From RYN-230 sp963768945 (lineage in GTDB: Bacteria; Actinomycetota; Actinomycetes; Streptosporangiales; Streptosporangiaceae), in contig CAVYJW010000001.1 of assembly GCA_963768945.1 (NCBI GenBank), positions 186,001 through 250,000 of the forward strand: a stretch of DNA of 64,000 nucleotides, in the 5' to 3' direction. Numbering within the stretch: position 1 is the stretch's first letter; every line of letters starts with the position of its first letter. The position numbers and the translations under genes are program-made. Shown piece after piece: positions 41,482 to 49,616 of this stretch. The notes beneath the pieces are model-generated. The model worked only from the letters and a program-made list of their open reading frames with translations. It made no database searches and was not told the DNA's origin.

Positions 41482-41528
41482 AAAGTGTATGCAGTTGAAA
41501 CTGTATGCAGTTGGCCGTGCTTCCGCAA
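41482..41528 (-). promoter_or_regulatory. Double operator O3/O4 with promoter of the extradiol dioxygenase operon
   Basis: Two operator copies abut: AAAGTGTATGCAGTTG (41482-41497) and AAACTGTATGCAGTTG (41498-41513). On the minus strand the distal copy supplies the -10 TACAGT (41505-41500), with -35 TTGCGG (41528-41523) at 17 bp. Transcription would start near 41493, about 55 bases before the NTF2-like ATG. Two sites side by side, one and a half helical turns apart, suggest cooperative binding. Confidence 0.7.
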
Positions 41529-41639
41529 TGGGAACTTGACGCGCGCCGGCTCCGGCGCACCGGGACGTGACAGGTCTCTATCGACAGCGAGCAGCCCTGA
41601 CCTCCAGCGCCTGTCCCGGGGCCCCGGGCGCCCGCCTGC

Positions 41640-42539
41640 TCAGGCCTCGGGTTCCTGGTTGGCCAGGAACGTGGACGGCGGTGGCGCCCCCCACAGGTGC
41701 GGCGGGACCTCCCAGTCGCCGGCGACCCAGCAGTCGTCGATCTGGTCGATGTCGGAGAACCACTCGATCCAGGAACCCCATGGATCCGGGTTGTAGTGGA
41801 AGAAGTTCGAGCCGATGGTGTGACGGCCCAGGCCCCACCCCGCTTCACGGCCCTTGGCGCGCATCCGGTCGGCGCCGATCGCGATCGCGTCGATGGAGGG
41901 CACCTCGAAGCTGGCGTGGTGGAACCCGCGGTGGCTGCTGGCGATGAACCCGAAGATGTGGTGATCACCGGGCCCGGCGTTGAGGAACGTGACCAGGCCC
42001 TTGATCCGGTCGCTGACCCGAAGGCCGAGCACCTGGGTGTAAAACTCGGTCATCTGCTGAGGCTGGGCAGTGAACAGCAGCGTGTGCCCGAGCCGCCGCG
42101 GCAGCACATCCTCGGTGGCCTGCACCCACTGGGCTATCCCGATCCGCTGTCGGCTGCCGCCCACGTTGAACAGGACCTCGTCGGCGGGGCGGGCCGGGGC
42201 CGGGGCCTCGTCCAGAAGCTGGACGGGTGTCCCGTCTGGATCGCGGAACCACAGCCCTTCCTCGGTCGCGCCCGGCGGGGGCTCGATCACGGGCGTGCCC
42301 GCCCGGTCCAGCGCCTCGCGGACGGAGTCCAGCGTGCCCGGGCTCAGCGTGAACGAGACGTGGTGCAGTCGCTTGGCGGGCGCCTGCACGAGACGGATCT
42401 GCTCCTGGTCACGGCCGGGGCAGTGGGCGACCAGCGACCCGTCCTTCTCCCCGGTCTCCAGACCGAAGTCCTGAAGGAAGCCATCGGCCACCTCGAGATC
42501 CGGCACTTCCAGCGCATAGTGATGCAGCCCTGAAATCAC
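41640..42539 (-). CDS. Second type I extradiol dioxygenase (VOC superfamily)
   Basis: Two VOC modules cover the 299 residues. Putative Fe ligands in the second are His in RLGHTLLFTAQ, His in RGFHHASFEV and Glu in GSWIEWFSDID, in the same places as in 2,3-dihydroxybiphenyl dioxygenases. Their presence argues for catalytic activity. It shares little sequence with the dioxygenase at 40037, so the two probably act on different rings or at different steps. The gene follows its own operator at 42560; the spacer holding O3/O4 separates it from the next operon. Confidence 0.88.
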   Translation of the reverse strand: MISGLHHYALEVPDLEVADGFLQDFGLETGEKDGSLVAHCPGRDQEQIRLVQAPAKRLHHVSFTLSPGTLDSVREALDRAGTPVIEPPPGATEEGLWFRDPDGTPVQLLDEAPAPARPADEVLFNVGGSRQRIGIAQWVQATEDVLPRRLGHTLLFTAQPQQMTEFYTQVLGLRVSDRIKGLVTFLNAGPGDHHIFGFIASSHRGFHHASFEVPSIDAIAIGADRMRAKGREAGWGLGRHTIGSNFFHYNPDPWGSWIEWFSDIDQIDDCWVAGDWEVPPHLWGAPPPSTFLANQEPEA

Positions 42540-42559
42540 GGCGCTTCCCCTTCCTCGTT

Positions 42560-42575
42560 AAACTGCATACAGTTT
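42560..42575. promoter_or_regulatory. Operator O5 between the second extradiol dioxygenase and the aldolase-like gene
   Basis: AAACTGCATACAGTTT is an exact copy of O1. It is 21 bp ahead of the dioxygenase start on the minus strand and 119 bp ahead of the plus-strand GTG at 42694. On the plus strand TACAGT (42568-42573) could be a -10 for the aldolase-like gene, though its -35 is poor. Confidence 0.7.
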
Positions 42576-42693
42576 TGCAGAGATCTGTGCCACTGTGAAG
42601 GCCGGCGCCGTGGAGGCCGGCACTGTGAGGTGCCGGAACCGTGAAGGCCGGCCGGCGAGGCGGAGAGCGCCAGAGAAGAGAGGTGTGCGTGCG

Positions 42694-43365
42694 GTGAACC
42701 CGGCACCGGAGGGCCTGCGGTTGGAGGTCGCCCAGGCGGCCCGTGTGCTGTCCGCGATCGGGCTCGTGACCGCGTACGGGCACGTGTCCGCCCGCGCCGG
42801 GACGGCCATGCTGATCACGCCCGCCGCGGACCTGGCCACGGTCACCGCGCCGGGCGTGATCGAGGTGCCGCTCACTGCGACGGCGCTGCCCGTGGGCGCC
42901 CCCGCCGAGGCCTGGGCGCATCTGGCCGTTTACCAGGTCCGCAGCGACGCTGGCGCGATCGCCCGCGCCCAGCCCCCCGGGGCGTTTGCCGCCGCGGCCG
43001 TGACCACAGCGCTGCCCGCGCTGCACGGCCAGGCGGCCTGGCTCGGCGCATCGGTTCCGGTGCACGACAGTGCGCTCCTGCTGCGCTCGCCCGACCTGGC
43101 CGCCCGGGCTGCGGGCTGCCTGCCGCAGGGTGAGGCGCTTCTGCTGCGCGGGAACGGAGCGCTGACCCTGGGTGCCACGCCCGGGGTGGCGGCGGCCCGC
43201 ATGTGGCTGCTGTCTGCGGCCTGCGACGCCTTCCTCGCGGCCCGCCCGGCCGGGCCGGTGAAGCCGCTGTCCGCTGGGGAGATCACGTCGTGGCGGGCGG
43301 TCCAGGACGAGCTGCTGCCCCGGTTGTGGCAGCACCTGAGCCGCCGCGCCGGGGAGCCCGGGTAA
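42694..43365 (+). CDS. Class II aldolase/adducin-like protein lacking the zinc-binding His pair
   Basis: The fold is recognisable: LRLEVAQAARVLSAIGLVTAYGHVSARAG, AWAHLAVYQVRSDAGAIARAQPPGAFAAAAV, and later LLLRGNGALTLGATPGVAAARMWLLSAACDAFLA. In active AraD/FucA enzymes the middle motif reads HxHPP; here it is ARAQPP, so the two zinc ligands are gone. The product may have lost aldolase activity or use another chemistry. GTG 42694 is chosen for AGAGAGG upstream and because the family sequence starts there. It is the outermost gene of the cluster and sits behind operator O5. Confidence 0.75.
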   Translation: MNPAPEGLRLEVAQAARVLSAIGLVTAYGHVSARAGTAMLITPAADLATVTAPGVIEVPLTATALPVGAPAEAWAHLAVYQVRSDAGAIARAQPPGAFAAAAVTTALPALHGQAAWLGASVPVHDSALLLRSPDLAARAAGCLPQGEALLLRGNGALTLGATPGVAAARMWLLSAACDAFLAARPAGPVKPLSAGEITSWRAVQDELLPRLWQHLSRRAGEPG

Positions 43366-43368
43366 GCC

Positions 43369-44175
43369 TCAGGTCCAGATAGCACTGGGAAGTCCGTCGC
43401 TGAACATCTCGGGCGGGTCGGGCCGGCTGCACGCCATGCCCTGGATGACCCGCCGGGCGGTCCAGGCCGCAGCGGCCGCGTCGAGCACGTCGTCCACGCC
43501 CGCCTGCTCCCCGGCCAGCCCGAGGTCCCCGGGCAGCGTGATGCCGGCCTGGGCGAGCAAGGCCCGGCGCCGTTCGGCCCCGGCCCAGGTGGACTTGCGC
43601 ACCGCCAGCGGCGCCCCGGCCAGCTGGGCGAAGCTCAGCTCGGGATGGACCTCCACGACCCTGGCCGGCGGCGGGCTGGTCGCGCGGAGCCACTCGTTGA
43701 CGTCCAGGATCTTGGCCCGCAGCGCGAACGCCTGCCGGGAGATACCCTCCCCGGCCAGCCGCCGGTTGGCGGCCAGGGCGGCCGGGAAGTCGCCGGCCTC
43801 CACTGCCTCGCGGACCGGCGTGATGAACAGGGACGGCCAGCGCCGGCCGAGCGCCTGCCGCGCCAGCTGGTCCGCGCGTCGCCGGCCGGTATCGGCCAGG
43901 CCGATGGGAATATCCATCGCGATGACCTGCAGGGGCCCGTCCGCGACCGCGAGTTCGGCGAGCTGCCGGATCGTCGGTGCGACGTAGGGCCGTGGATCCC
44001 AGGGCTCGGCATTCCGGGGCTGCGGATCCCGAGGCTGCCAATCTCCGGGCCGGGCTTCCCGGCGCCGGAGATTCCCGGGAGGGAGATTCCCGGGCGGTTG
44101 ATCCCCGCCGGAGAGGGCGATCCCGATCCACCCGGCCCGGCACGCGTTGACGCCGAGCACCCGTCCGCTGCTCAT
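43369..44175 (-). CDS. DUF429 family protein (predicted RNase H-like nuclease)
   Basis: The protein starts VLGVNACRAGWIGIALSGGD, then has IAMDIPIGLADTGRRRADQLAR, SLFITPVREAVEAGDFPAALAANR, VVEVHPELSFAQLAG and DDVLDAAAAAWTARRV. These are the DUF429 landmarks; family members are predicted RNase H-like enzymes. Asp/Glu residues in MDIPIG, VHPELSF and DDVLDAAA could bind metal. Residues 22-65 are a low-complexity insert (QPPGNLPPGNLRRRE...). It converges with the aldolase-like gene (3 bp gap) and is probably outside the catabolic regulon. Confidence 0.85.
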   Translation of the reverse strand: MSSGRVLGVNACRAGWIGIALSGGDQPPGNLPPGNLRRREARPGDWQPRDPQPRNAEPWDPRPYVAPTIRQLAELAVADGPLQVIAMDIPIGLADTGRRRADQLARQALGRRWPSLFITPVREAVEAGDFPAALAANRRLAGEGISRQAFALRAKILDVNEWLRATSPPPARVVEVHPELSFAQLAGAPLAVRKSTWAGAERRRALLAQAGITLPGDLGLAGEQAGVDDVLDAAAAAWTARRVIQGMACSRPDPPEMFSDGLPSAIWT

Positions 44176-44405
44176 CCAGCCATGGTCCCCGCAGACGGGA
44201 GCCCGGGCGGCTAGAACCGGGCCATCAGTTCAGACGACCTTGCCGACGGAGGGTAGTCATGATGATACTTTCGGTTATTGAGCTGCTGGCGCCCCCGCCC
44301 CCCTGGCTCCCCGTGATCCACGGCTGGACCCCTGCATGACGATGATTCTTCCGGCGTGCGGCCATTGCGGGCTGACGAGGGCCACCCGAAGGGAGGAAAT
44401 CGCCC

Positions 44406-45377
44406 GTGAGCCCGCCGTCCCGGACCGGCCGACTCGCCCAGTCCCGTTCCCCCGCGAGCCAGGCCATCAGGACAGCCGCGGTCGCCCTCGGTGCGCTGGT
44501 CGCTCTCGCGGCCGCAGCGCTCGTCCAGGCCGGGATGGCGCGGGCGGCCATCCCGTGGCCGGCCGGCCACGGGGTCCAGGTGCGGGAGCAGGCCTGGACC
44601 CCGGCGCCGGCCACCGGGACGCTTCGACCCGGGATGCATGGGGCGGCGGTGCGCAGGCTCCAGCAGCGGCTGGCCCAGCTCCACTATTACCCGGGTCAGG
44701 TCAGCGGCCGGTTCGGCACCGACACGCTCGAAGCCGTCTGGGCGTTCAAGGAGGTGCAAGGGCTGCAGACCGCGGCGGGCGCCGACGATGTCGGCCCGGC
44801 CATGCAGCGGGCCCTGGACACCCCCCGGCTGCCGCAGGTGCTCGTGCCCGGCGGCAGCCACATGCGCATCGAGGTCGACTTGCCGCTGGAGGTGCTGGTC
44901 CTGTACGCGCACGATCAGGTGCAGCTGATCAGCCACATCTCGGCGGGCGGGGGCTATTACTACCGTTGCTCTGGAGGCCGCACCTGCGGGCCGGCCCTTA
45001 CCCCGGACGGGAACTACCGGGCGCACCTGTTCGAGGCCGGATGGCTGCACGTCCCGCTGGGCCGGATGTATAACCCGGTGTTCTTCATCGGCGAGAACTT
45101 CGCGATCCACGGCGACGTCCCCATCCCGCTCAAGCCGGCCTCGCACGGCTGCGTGCGGGTGCCGGTGGACGTGGCCAACGTGCTGCATAAGCAGATCAGG
45201 ATCAGCCAGGACGGCGGGACGCACATTTACATCCGGGGCCACGCGCCCGGCACGCTCATTCCCAGGTCCCGGCCCGGCCGCAGCGCCTCCGTCACGCCCA
45301 CGCCGCCCCCTCGGGTCGCGGACAGCCCTGCGATGATCAGGATCCCGGGGGTTAGCGTTCTCGTGTCGCCGCGCTAG
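44406..45377 (+). CDS. Secreted L,D-transpeptidase (YkuD) with a peptidoglycan-binding domain
   Basis: GTG 44406 follows GGAGG at about eight bases. A signal peptide or anchor (about 20-48) precedes a PG_binding_1 domain (GMHGAAVRRLQQRLAQLHYYPGQVSGRFG). The YkuD domain ends with the catalytic signature IHGDVPIPLKPASHGCVRVP, including the Cys nucleophile at about residue 251. These enzymes make 3-3 peptide cross-links in peptidoglycan or attach proteins to it, outside the cell. A Pro-rich tail follows. With the LCP and wall-hydrolase genes it adds to the envelope functions of the window. Confidence 0.93.
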   Translation: MSPPSRTGRLAQSRSPASQAIRTAAVALGALVALAAAALVQAGMARAAIPWPAGHGVQVREQAWTPAPATGTLRPGMHGAAVRRLQQRLAQLHYYPGQVSGRFGTDTLEAVWAFKEVQGLQTAAGADDVGPAMQRALDTPRLPQVLVPGGSHMRIEVDLPLEVLVLYAHDQVQLISHISAGGGYYYRCSGGRTCGPALTPDGNYRAHLFEAGWLHVPLGRMYNPVFFIGENFAIHGDVPIPLKPASHGCVRVPVDVANVLHKQIRISQDGGTHIYIRGHAPGTLIPRSRPGRSASVTPTPPPRVADSPAMIRIPGVSVLVSPR

Positions 45378-45384
45378 CCGCGGG

Positions 45385-45605
45385 CCCGGCGGCAGGGTCG
45401 GCGGCACCCCCGGCGGCAGGGTTGGCGGCCTCCCCGGCGGTGGGCCCGGCGGCGGGCCCGGCGGCCTCCCCCAGATGGCAGGCCCGGCGGCAGGGTTGGC
45501 GGCTTGGCGCCCGGCGCGCCAGCCGGAGCCCCGGATGGCGCCCTCGGTAGCAAGCCCGGCGGCGGCCCCGGCGATGCCCCGGCTGGCATACTCGGCAGCA
45601 CGCAT
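45385..45605. repeat. Degenerate GC-rich tandem repeats between genes
   Basis: Variants of cccggcggcagggtcggcgg follow each other with periods of about 14-30 bp through most of the gap between the transpeptidase and TPR genes. No promoter is obvious in it; the last 40 bp carry the ribosome-binding site of the next gene. Confidence 0.45.
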
Positions 45606-45643
45606 GGCGCGCCGCCCGGCCGGGCGGGTCAGGGGAGCTGCTG

Positions 45644-47422
45644 ATGGGTGAGTATTTCGATCTCGGTGACTACACCCGGCCGGTGACGACCTCGTCCCCC
45701 GCTGCGCAGGTCTGGTTCGCCCGGGGGCTGGTATGGGCTTACGCGTTCAACCACGAGGAAGCGGCGACGTGCTTCGAGCGGGTGATCGAGGCCGATCCTG
45801 GCTGCGCGCTCGGGTACTGGGGACTGGCCTACTCGCTGGGACCTAACTACAACAAGCCCTGGGAGGCGTTCGGCCAGGCCGAGCTGGCCTCATCGGTGTC
45901 ACGGGCGTTCACCGCCGCGCAGGCCGCCGCCCGAGCCGCGGGGGGCACGAAGGCTGCCTCCACCGCGGCCGAGGGTGCCGAGCCGGGCCGGGGTGCTGAG
46001 CCGGGCCGCGGTGCTGAGCCGGGCCGCGGTGCTGACGAGGCCGGGTCCGACGCCGCTGTGGCCGGGGCCTCGCCCGTCGAGCGGGCACTCGTGCGTGCCC
46101 TGGCCGCCCGGTATCCGTCCGCGGAGCCCGCCGCGGACTGCGGTCCGTGGAACACCGGCTACGCCGACGCCATGCGCGAGGTGTACCGCCGCTACCCCGA
46201 CGATCTCGACGTGGCGGCGCTGCTGGCCGACGCGCTGATGAACCTCACGCCGTGGGCGCTGTGGGACCAGGCATCCGGGCAGCCGGCCGCCGGGGCGGCC
46301 ACGGCCGAGGCCCGGGCGGTGCTGGAGCGGGCCCTGGCCCTTCCCGGCGGGCAGGAGCATCCCGGCATCCTGCACATGTACATCCACCTGATGGAGATGT
46401 CGCCCAGCCCGGAAACGGCCCTGCGGGTCGGCGACCTGCTGCGCGACCTGGTGCCGGACGCGGGCCACCTCCGGCACATGCCGACGCACCTCGACGTGCT
46501 GTGCGGCGACTACGCGCGGGTAGTGTCCTCCAACGCCGCCGCTATCGAAGCCGACGAGAAGTTCCGGGCCCGTCGGGGCGGGATGAACTTCTACACGCTG
46601 TACCGGGCGCACAACTACCACTTCAAGATCTACGGCGCGATGTTCCTGGGCCAGGTGCAGGCCGCGCTGGACGCGGCGGACCAGCTGGCCGCGGCTATTC
46701 CGGAGGAACTGCTGCGGGTACAGGTCCCGCCGATGGCTGACTGGCTCGAAGGCTTCGTGCCGATGAGGATGCACGTGCTGATCCGGTTCGGGCGCTGGGG
46801 GGACATCATTGCCGCGCCGCTGCCCGAGGATCCGGATCTGTACTGCGTGACCACGGCGATGACGCACTACGCGAAAGGTGTCGCGCTGGCCGCTACCGGC
46901 CAGGTAGACGAGGCCGGGGAACAGCGCCGCCGGTTCGCGGACGCGGTGGGCCGGGTACCGGCCTCGCGCACCGTGTTCAACAACACCTGCCAGGACATCC
47001 TCCAGGTAGCCGGGGCCATGCTGGACGGCGAACTGGAATACCGCCAGGGTCACTACGACGCGGCCTTCGCGGCGCTGCGCCGCAGCATCGCCCTGGACGA
47101 CGGCCTGCCCTATGACGAGCCGTGGGGGTGGATGCAGCCGGCCCGGCACGCCTACGGCGCCCTGCTCCTGGAGCAGGGCCGGGTGGTGGAGGCCGAGGCG
47201 GTATACCGGGCCGATCTCGGCCTGGACGGCACGCTGGCCCGGGCCTGCCAGCACCCCGGCAACGTGTGGAGCCTGCACGGTTACCACGAATGCCTGACCC
47301 GGCTGGGCAAGCACGAACAGGCCGGGATCATCAGTCAGCAGCTCACGATCGCCGCGGCCCGCGCGGACGTGCCGATCACCGCCTCGTGCTACTGCCGGCT
47401 GACCACGGCCGCCTGCCACTGA
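45644..47422 (+). CDS. Large TPR-repeat protein, function unknown
   Basis: The 592-residue protein has helical pairs of the TPR type: AYAFNHEEAATCFERVIEADPGCALGYWGLAYSLG, then EHPGILHMYIHLMEMSPSPETALRVGDLLRDLVPDAGHLRHMPTHLDV, and a third region LEYRQGHYDAAFAALRRSIALDDGLPYDEP. His and Glu residues around HMYIHLMEMS and HLRHMPTHLD are conserved-looking and could form a metal or active site; this is inference. There is no signal peptide. Residues near 110-125 hold a repeat insert (GRGAEPGRGAEPGRGADE). GGGGAG lies eight bases before the ATG. Confidence 0.8.
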   Translation: MGEYFDLGDYTRPVTTSSPAAQVWFARGLVWAYAFNHEEAATCFERVIEADPGCALGYWGLAYSLGPNYNKPWEAFGQAELASSVSRAFTAAQAAARAAGGTKAASTAAEGAEPGRGAEPGRGAEPGRGADEAGSDAAVAGASPVERALVRALAARYPSAEPAADCGPWNTGYADAMREVYRRYPDDLDVAALLADALMNLTPWALWDQASGQPAAGAATAEARAVLERALALPGGQEHPGILHMYIHLMEMSPSPETALRVGDLLRDLVPDAGHLRHMPTHLDVLCGDYARVVSSNAAAIEADEKFRARRGGMNFYTLYRAHNYHFKIYGAMFLGQVQAALDAADQLAAAIPEELLRVQVPPMADWLEGFVPMRMHVLIRFGRWGDIIAAPLPEDPDLYCVTTAMTHYAKGVALAATGQVDEAGEQRRRFADAVGRVPASRTVFNNTCQDILQVAGAMLDGELEYRQGHYDAAFAALRRSIALDDGLPYDEPWGWMQPARHAYGALLLEQGRVVEAEAVYRADLGLDGTLARACQHPGNVWSLHGYHECLTRLGKHEQAGIISQQLTIAAARADVPITASCYCRLTTAACH

Positions 47423-47480
47423 CCCGCTGGCACTGACCCGCTGGCACTGACCCGCTGGCACTGACCCGCTGGCACTGACC
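47417..47480. repeat. 14-bp tandem repeat starting at the TPR gene stop codon
   Basis: The unit cactgacccgctgg occurs four times (starting 47417, 47431, 47445, 47459) with a partial fifth copy at 47473. The first copy contains the last codon and the TGA stop of the TPR gene. The array looks like slippage duplication of a gene end. Next to it, two palindrome-like ccactccacggcgcgg phrases recur (about 47507-47580). Confidence 0.7.
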
Positions 47481-47607
47481 GGTCACGGTGACTCCGCACA
47501 GCCCGGCCACTCCACGGCGCGGCGCCATTCCACAGCGCGGTGGAGTGGCGCCCCTCCACGGCGCGGGCCACTCCACGCCCGCCGGTCACTGCGCGGGCGG
47601 CCCCCCG

Positions 47608-47946
47608 CTACGCGAACGCGTCCAGCGCTTCCTCGGGGTTCTCGACGGTGACCACTACCCGGTTGTAGGGGTGGCCGGTCAGTTCGAACACCACCGCGGG
47701 CCGACGGCCATGGCAGACCGCGAACGTGACCCCGGTACTGTCCCGCCAGGTCCCGACCATGACGACTCCGGGAAACCCGGTACCCGGCATCTTCACGCCG
47801 TGGATTTCCTCCATGCCGTCCTGGACCACCCGCACATCCCGCACGGACGAGCGGGGGATCAGGACGTCACCGTGCAGGGCCTCGAACTTCTCCGCCGTGG
47901 TGAGCGTGACAGTCACGGAGCCCTCGTCGATCAGCAGATTTGCCAC
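47608..47946 (-). CDS. Small PH-domain-like protein, function unknown
   Basis: The product, about 112 residues, reads ANLLIDEGSVTVTLTTAEKFEALHGDVLIPRSSVRDVRVVQDGMEE, then MPGTGFPGVVMVGTWRDSTGVTFAVCHGRRPAVVFELTG. It ends in a helix (NPEEALDAFA). This alternation of seven strands and a final helix fits a PH-like fold, and near-identical small proteins are common in actinobacteria. GTG 47946 is chosen because the family sequence begins there; GGAGG lies very close upstream. It is a single gene. Confidence 0.7.
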   Translation of the reverse strand: MANLLIDEGSVTVTLTTAEKFEALHGDVLIPRSSVRDVRVVQDGMEEIHGVKMPGTGFPGVVMVGTWRDSTGVTFAVCHGRRPAVVFELTGHPYNRVVVTVENPEEALDAFA

Positions 47947-48108
47947 GCCTCCATGCCTACCGCATCTCCGGGTTTGCCGGGGCGCGTGCGGATATCTCGC
48001 AGAGACGCGTCGCAGCAGCGTCCCCGGAGGTCGGTCAGATGGTGGGCAAGGTTCTCCTGACACCAGCGACTGTGCTGAGGGCGGGGGACCGGCCCGGACT
48101 GGTTTTCG

Positions 48109-48390
48109 TTATCTGAAATTGTGGGGTGCCCGGCCGGGTTCAGCGAACCATTCCCGGCCGAAGAGGAGCCCGAATACCGGCACCGGCAGCGCCACCATGG
48201 CGCGGGGCAGGCGCCGGGGACGGCCCGGGGCGGGCCGCACGAACGACTCGTGGACGGCCAGGGCGGCGCGCTTGCGGGGGGCGTAGTGGCGCACGTTCAC
48301 CCGGTGCGCGATCGCGGAGCGGGACGTGAACGTGGCCCGGATGGCCGGCGCGTCGTCGGGATGCGCGTGGAAGGCCACGACCGTCGCCAT
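48109..48390 (-). pseudogene. PIG-L family deacetylase with the catalytic middle deleted in frame
   Basis: The first 13 residues, MATVVAFHAHPDD, are the metal-binding N-terminus of PIG-L/LmbE deacetylases. They are followed directly by SRSAIAHRVNVRHYAPRKRAALAVHESFV and VALPVPVFGLLFGREWFAE, the C-terminal part of the same family. Intact family members have about 230-270 residues; here 93 remain, so roughly 150 residues with most of the active site are lost without a frameshift. The product cannot be a normal deacetylase. The two ends being correct and in order argues for a simple internal deletion. Confidence 0.65.
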
Positions 48391-48427
48391 GGGCCCAGCC
48401 TGCCACGGCTGGCCCGGGCCGCCAGGC

Positions 48428-49573
48428 TCAGCTGATGGTCGAGTTGATTACCCGGGGGTGCCCGGAGCTGTGGAAGAAGATGCCTGGATACGGCCGGGTC
48501 CAGAAGACCGCGCTCGCGTTGTGGTGCAGGGTCGAGTTCTTGATGGTCAGCCAGCCGGTGTTGTTGTCGCTGACGTAGAAGATGGCGCCGCCGCCTTCGC
48601 GGGCGTGATTGTTGCGGATGATGGTGCCCTCGACCTTGAGCGAGTATTTGTTCCCGTCTGTATAAATGGCGCCGCCGCTGCCGCCGCCCGGGGTCCCGGC
48701 GTTGGCCGGGTTCGCCCCGTAGCCGGTGGCCTTGTTATTCGTCATCACGCTGTTGAGCACTATCCAGGACACGCCGATGCTGCTGAGCGCGCCGCCGTTG
48801 GAGCACCGCCCGCCCGAGAACGTGTCACCGGTGATGTAGACGGGCCGGTTGCGGTATTGGGCCAGCCCGCGGATCGCGGCGCCGCCCAGGTCCGGGCCCG
48901 ACTGGTAGCAGCGGTTGTTCAGGAACCGCGTGTTGACCACCTTGAGCTGGCCGCCCTCATCGAACAGGGCGCCGCCGCCCCCGCCGCCGAACTGGGCCTG
49001 GCTCTGCCGGACCTGGGAGTTGCCGTTCTTCAGCGTGATGTTCTGCACGGTCAGCTGCGGCCACTGCTGGTCGTAGCAATCCGAGGTGGTCCACTTCAGC
49101 TTCGGGTCGCAAGTGTTCATGTACAGGATCTGGCGCTTCCCGCCGCCGCTGAGTGTGACCAGGCCCCCGCCGTCCAGGACCACCTGGTGGCTGGTGTTCA
49201 CGATCTTGGCGGTGGCGGTCATGGTGATGGTCACCGGCTTCGGGCCGCAGCTGAATGTGATGACGCCGCCTTCGGCCACGGCCTTGACCACGGCCGCGGA
49301 GGTGCAGCTGGCGGGGGTGCCGGTTCCGATCACGTGGTCCGGCTGGCTGGTGTTCACCGCGGCGCCGGCCCGCGGGACGGCTGCGTGTCCGTTCGGGTTG
49401 CCGAAGTCCGGCAAGCGCTGCGCGTCAGGGGTGCTGGCTCCCCGGCCCGTGGTGGCACCCGCCGGGGCGGTGGTACCCGCAGAAGCCGACACCGTGAGGA
49501 GGCCGCTGACGGCGAGCGCGGCTCCCGCCGGAATTGCGGCCAGGAACCGGCCATAACTACCCATGGGGCGCAT
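48428..49573 (-). CDS. Secreted right-handed beta-helix protein
   Basis: A signal peptide (MRPMGSYGRFLAAIPAGAALAVSGLLTVSASAG in outline) leads to a domain of short strand-turn repeats: LTVQNITLKNGNSQV, LKVVNTRFLNNRCYQS, WIVLNSVMTNNKATGYG, LKVEGTIIRNNHAREGGG and LTIKNSTLHHNASAVF. These rungs, rich in Asn at the turns, are the parallel beta-helix of pectate-lyase-like and choice-of-anchor actinobacterial proteins. No catalytic triad of polysaccharide lyases is evident, so it may be a binding or structural surface protein. ATG 49564 is an alternative start. Confidence 0.82.
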   Translation of the reverse strand: MRPMGSYGRFLAAIPAGAALAVSGLLTVSASAGTTAPAGATTGRGASTPDAQRLPDFGNPNGHAAVPRAGAAVNTSQPDHVIGTGTPASCTSAAVVKAVAEGGVITFSCGPKPVTITMTATAKIVNTSHQVVLDGGGLVTLSGGGKRQILYMNTCDPKLKWTTSDCYDQQWPQLTVQNITLKNGNSQVRQSQAQFGGGGGGALFDEGGQLKVVNTRFLNNRCYQSGPDLGGAAIRGLAQYRNRPVYITGDTFSGGRCSNGGALSSIGVSWIVLNSVMTNNKATGYGANPANAGTPGGGSGGAIYTDGNKYSLKVEGTIIRNNHAREGGGAIFYVSDNNTGWLTIKNSTLHHNASAVFWTRPYPGIFFHSSGHPRVINSTIS

Positions 49574-49616
49574 GGCGCCTCATGCTAGCGCTGGTGCGCG
49601 GGGTCTGGATGGGAAA

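Noticed and set aside
44211..45605. A 464-codon minus-strand frame opposite the L,D-transpeptidase
   Set aside because: The plus strand carries a complete YkuD enzyme; the minus frame is its complement with no recognisable motif.
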